Below, piece after piece: positions 5,958-6,447 of a stretch of 6,447 nucleotides of DNA. Location of the stretch: contig DAOWJU010000185.1 of NCBI GenBank assembly GCA_030640215.1, forward strand, positions 1 to 6,447. The letters are read 5' to 3'. The translations under genes and the position numbers were made by a program. How positions within the stretch are numbered: position 1 is the first letter of the stretch; every line of letters starts with the position of its first letter. Origin of the DNA: Desulfuromonadales bacterium (lineage in GTDB: Bacteria; Desulfobacterota; Desulfuromonadia; Desulfuromonadales; BM103). The notes under the pieces were generated by a model, which saw only the letters and a list, made by a program, of their open reading frames with translations, was not told the DNA's origin and searched no databases.

Positions 5958-6447
5958 TTAGTAGTTGCTTGCTTTCGACAAGACCAGATCTTCTTCAGAC
6001 TCGAGAGCACCTTCGAGGGCAGGAACTTCTTCTTTACGGCTTTTCAAGGTCCCGGCGAGCATGGCACCAACGATCAGCAGAGCGCCAGCAGCAGCGAATG
6101 ACATGGTGAAACCACCGGTCTTGACACGCAGCATTTCCGACACACGTACCAAAGCGAAAGCGCCAACGCCCCAGGCAGAGAAGAGGATGCCGTAGTTCAT
6201 ACCGAAGTTCTTGGACCCCCAGAGGTCTTTGGCAAACGAGGGGAAGAGGGACAAGTTAGTGCCATAGTTAAAGACCATGAAAGTCACCAGCAGAGGCATT
6301 GCCACCGGATTATCGTAGGTTCCACCGATGACCGGAATCGCCAGGAACATCAGAACGGCTTGAAAGACCAGCATGATCACCAGAGTGTTGGCGCGACCAA
6401 TCTTATCGGAGACCACACCAGCAACGATGCGACCTGCGGCGTTACCG
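5958..6447 (-). CDS. MFS transporter, oxalate/formate antiporter-like, C-terminal part (5' end outside window)
   Basis: The frame is open from the right edge to TAA at 5960-5958 and gives 162 residues, the last third of a 12-helix major facilitator. The window begins in the loop between helices 8 and 9, with the MFS signature GRIVAGVVSDKIGR (5-18 of the fragment). Four helices follow, near 22-40, 48-66, 83-101 and 113-133. LFPSFAKDLWGSKNFGMNYG (67-86) resembles the OFA (oxalate/formate antiporter) group, whose members exchange small carboxylates across the inner membrane. Substrate specificity cannot be read from this part. The protein ends in an acidic tail of about 25 residues (EEVPALEGALESEED), probably cytoplasmic. 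A GTG at 6416 is internal and not the start, since homology continues upstream to the edge. Confidence 0.88.
   Translation of the reverse strand, partial: GNAAGRIVAGVVSDKIGRANTLVIMLVFQAVLMFLAIPVIGGTYDNPVAMPLLVTFMVFNYGTNLSLFPSFAKDLWGSKNFGMNYGILFSAWGVGAFALVRVSEMLRVKTGGFTMSFAAAGALLIVGAMLAGTLKSRKEEVPALEGALESEEDLVLSKASNY

Noticed and set aside
5820..6101. 93-codon plus-strand frame across the terminator and the MFS 3' end
   Set aside because: It runs through the intrinsic terminator hairpin and antisense to the transporter, with no domain.

Overview
The window looks like ordinary bacterial chromosome with roughly balanced base composition. Almost everything is on the minus strand; one partial gene on the plus strand converges on it from the left edge. 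The gene content is an oxalate/formate-type MFS transporter, an iron-sulfur RlmD-like rRNA methyltransferase, an IMPACT-family protein and a DUF2157/DUF4401/GDYXXLXY membrane cluster. This is compatible with a Gram-negative heterotroph, perhaps a Desulfuromonadota-like or gammaproteobacterial lineage, but that placement is inference only. I see no mobile elements, CRISPR arrays, tRNAs or rRNAs.

Read in the direction of minus-strand transcription (right to left), the layout starts with the 3' part of an MFS transporter (from the right edge to 5958), closed by a clear intrinsic terminator at 5882-5911. A putative promoter and a good ribosome binding site then lead into rlmD (5786-4377). It is followed after 24 nt by a 44-codon small ORF (4352-4218) with a near-perfect Shine-Dalgarno sequence and a Kazal-like cysteine motif, and then by a YigZ/IMPACT-family gene (4173-3553).

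A strong sigma70-like promoter (TTGATA-17 nt-CATAAT) sits over the yigZ stop codon. It appears to drive a tightly packed four-gene operon of membrane proteins: DUF2157 (3480-2497, TTG start), DUF4401 (2500-1421), a GDYXXLXY protein (1421-930) and a YjdF/DUF2238 protein (933-322). Each junction is a stop/start overlap (ATGA, TGATG, ATGA), so the four are probably translationally coupled and made in fixed proportions. The first three are a recurrent gene set of unknown function. The attached YjdF homologue is the part of the arrangement most worth following up.

At the left edge, the end of a sensor histidine kinase (1-187, plus strand) converges on the operon. The 134 bp between them holds a perfect 10-bp inverted repeat overlapping the yjdF-like stop codon.
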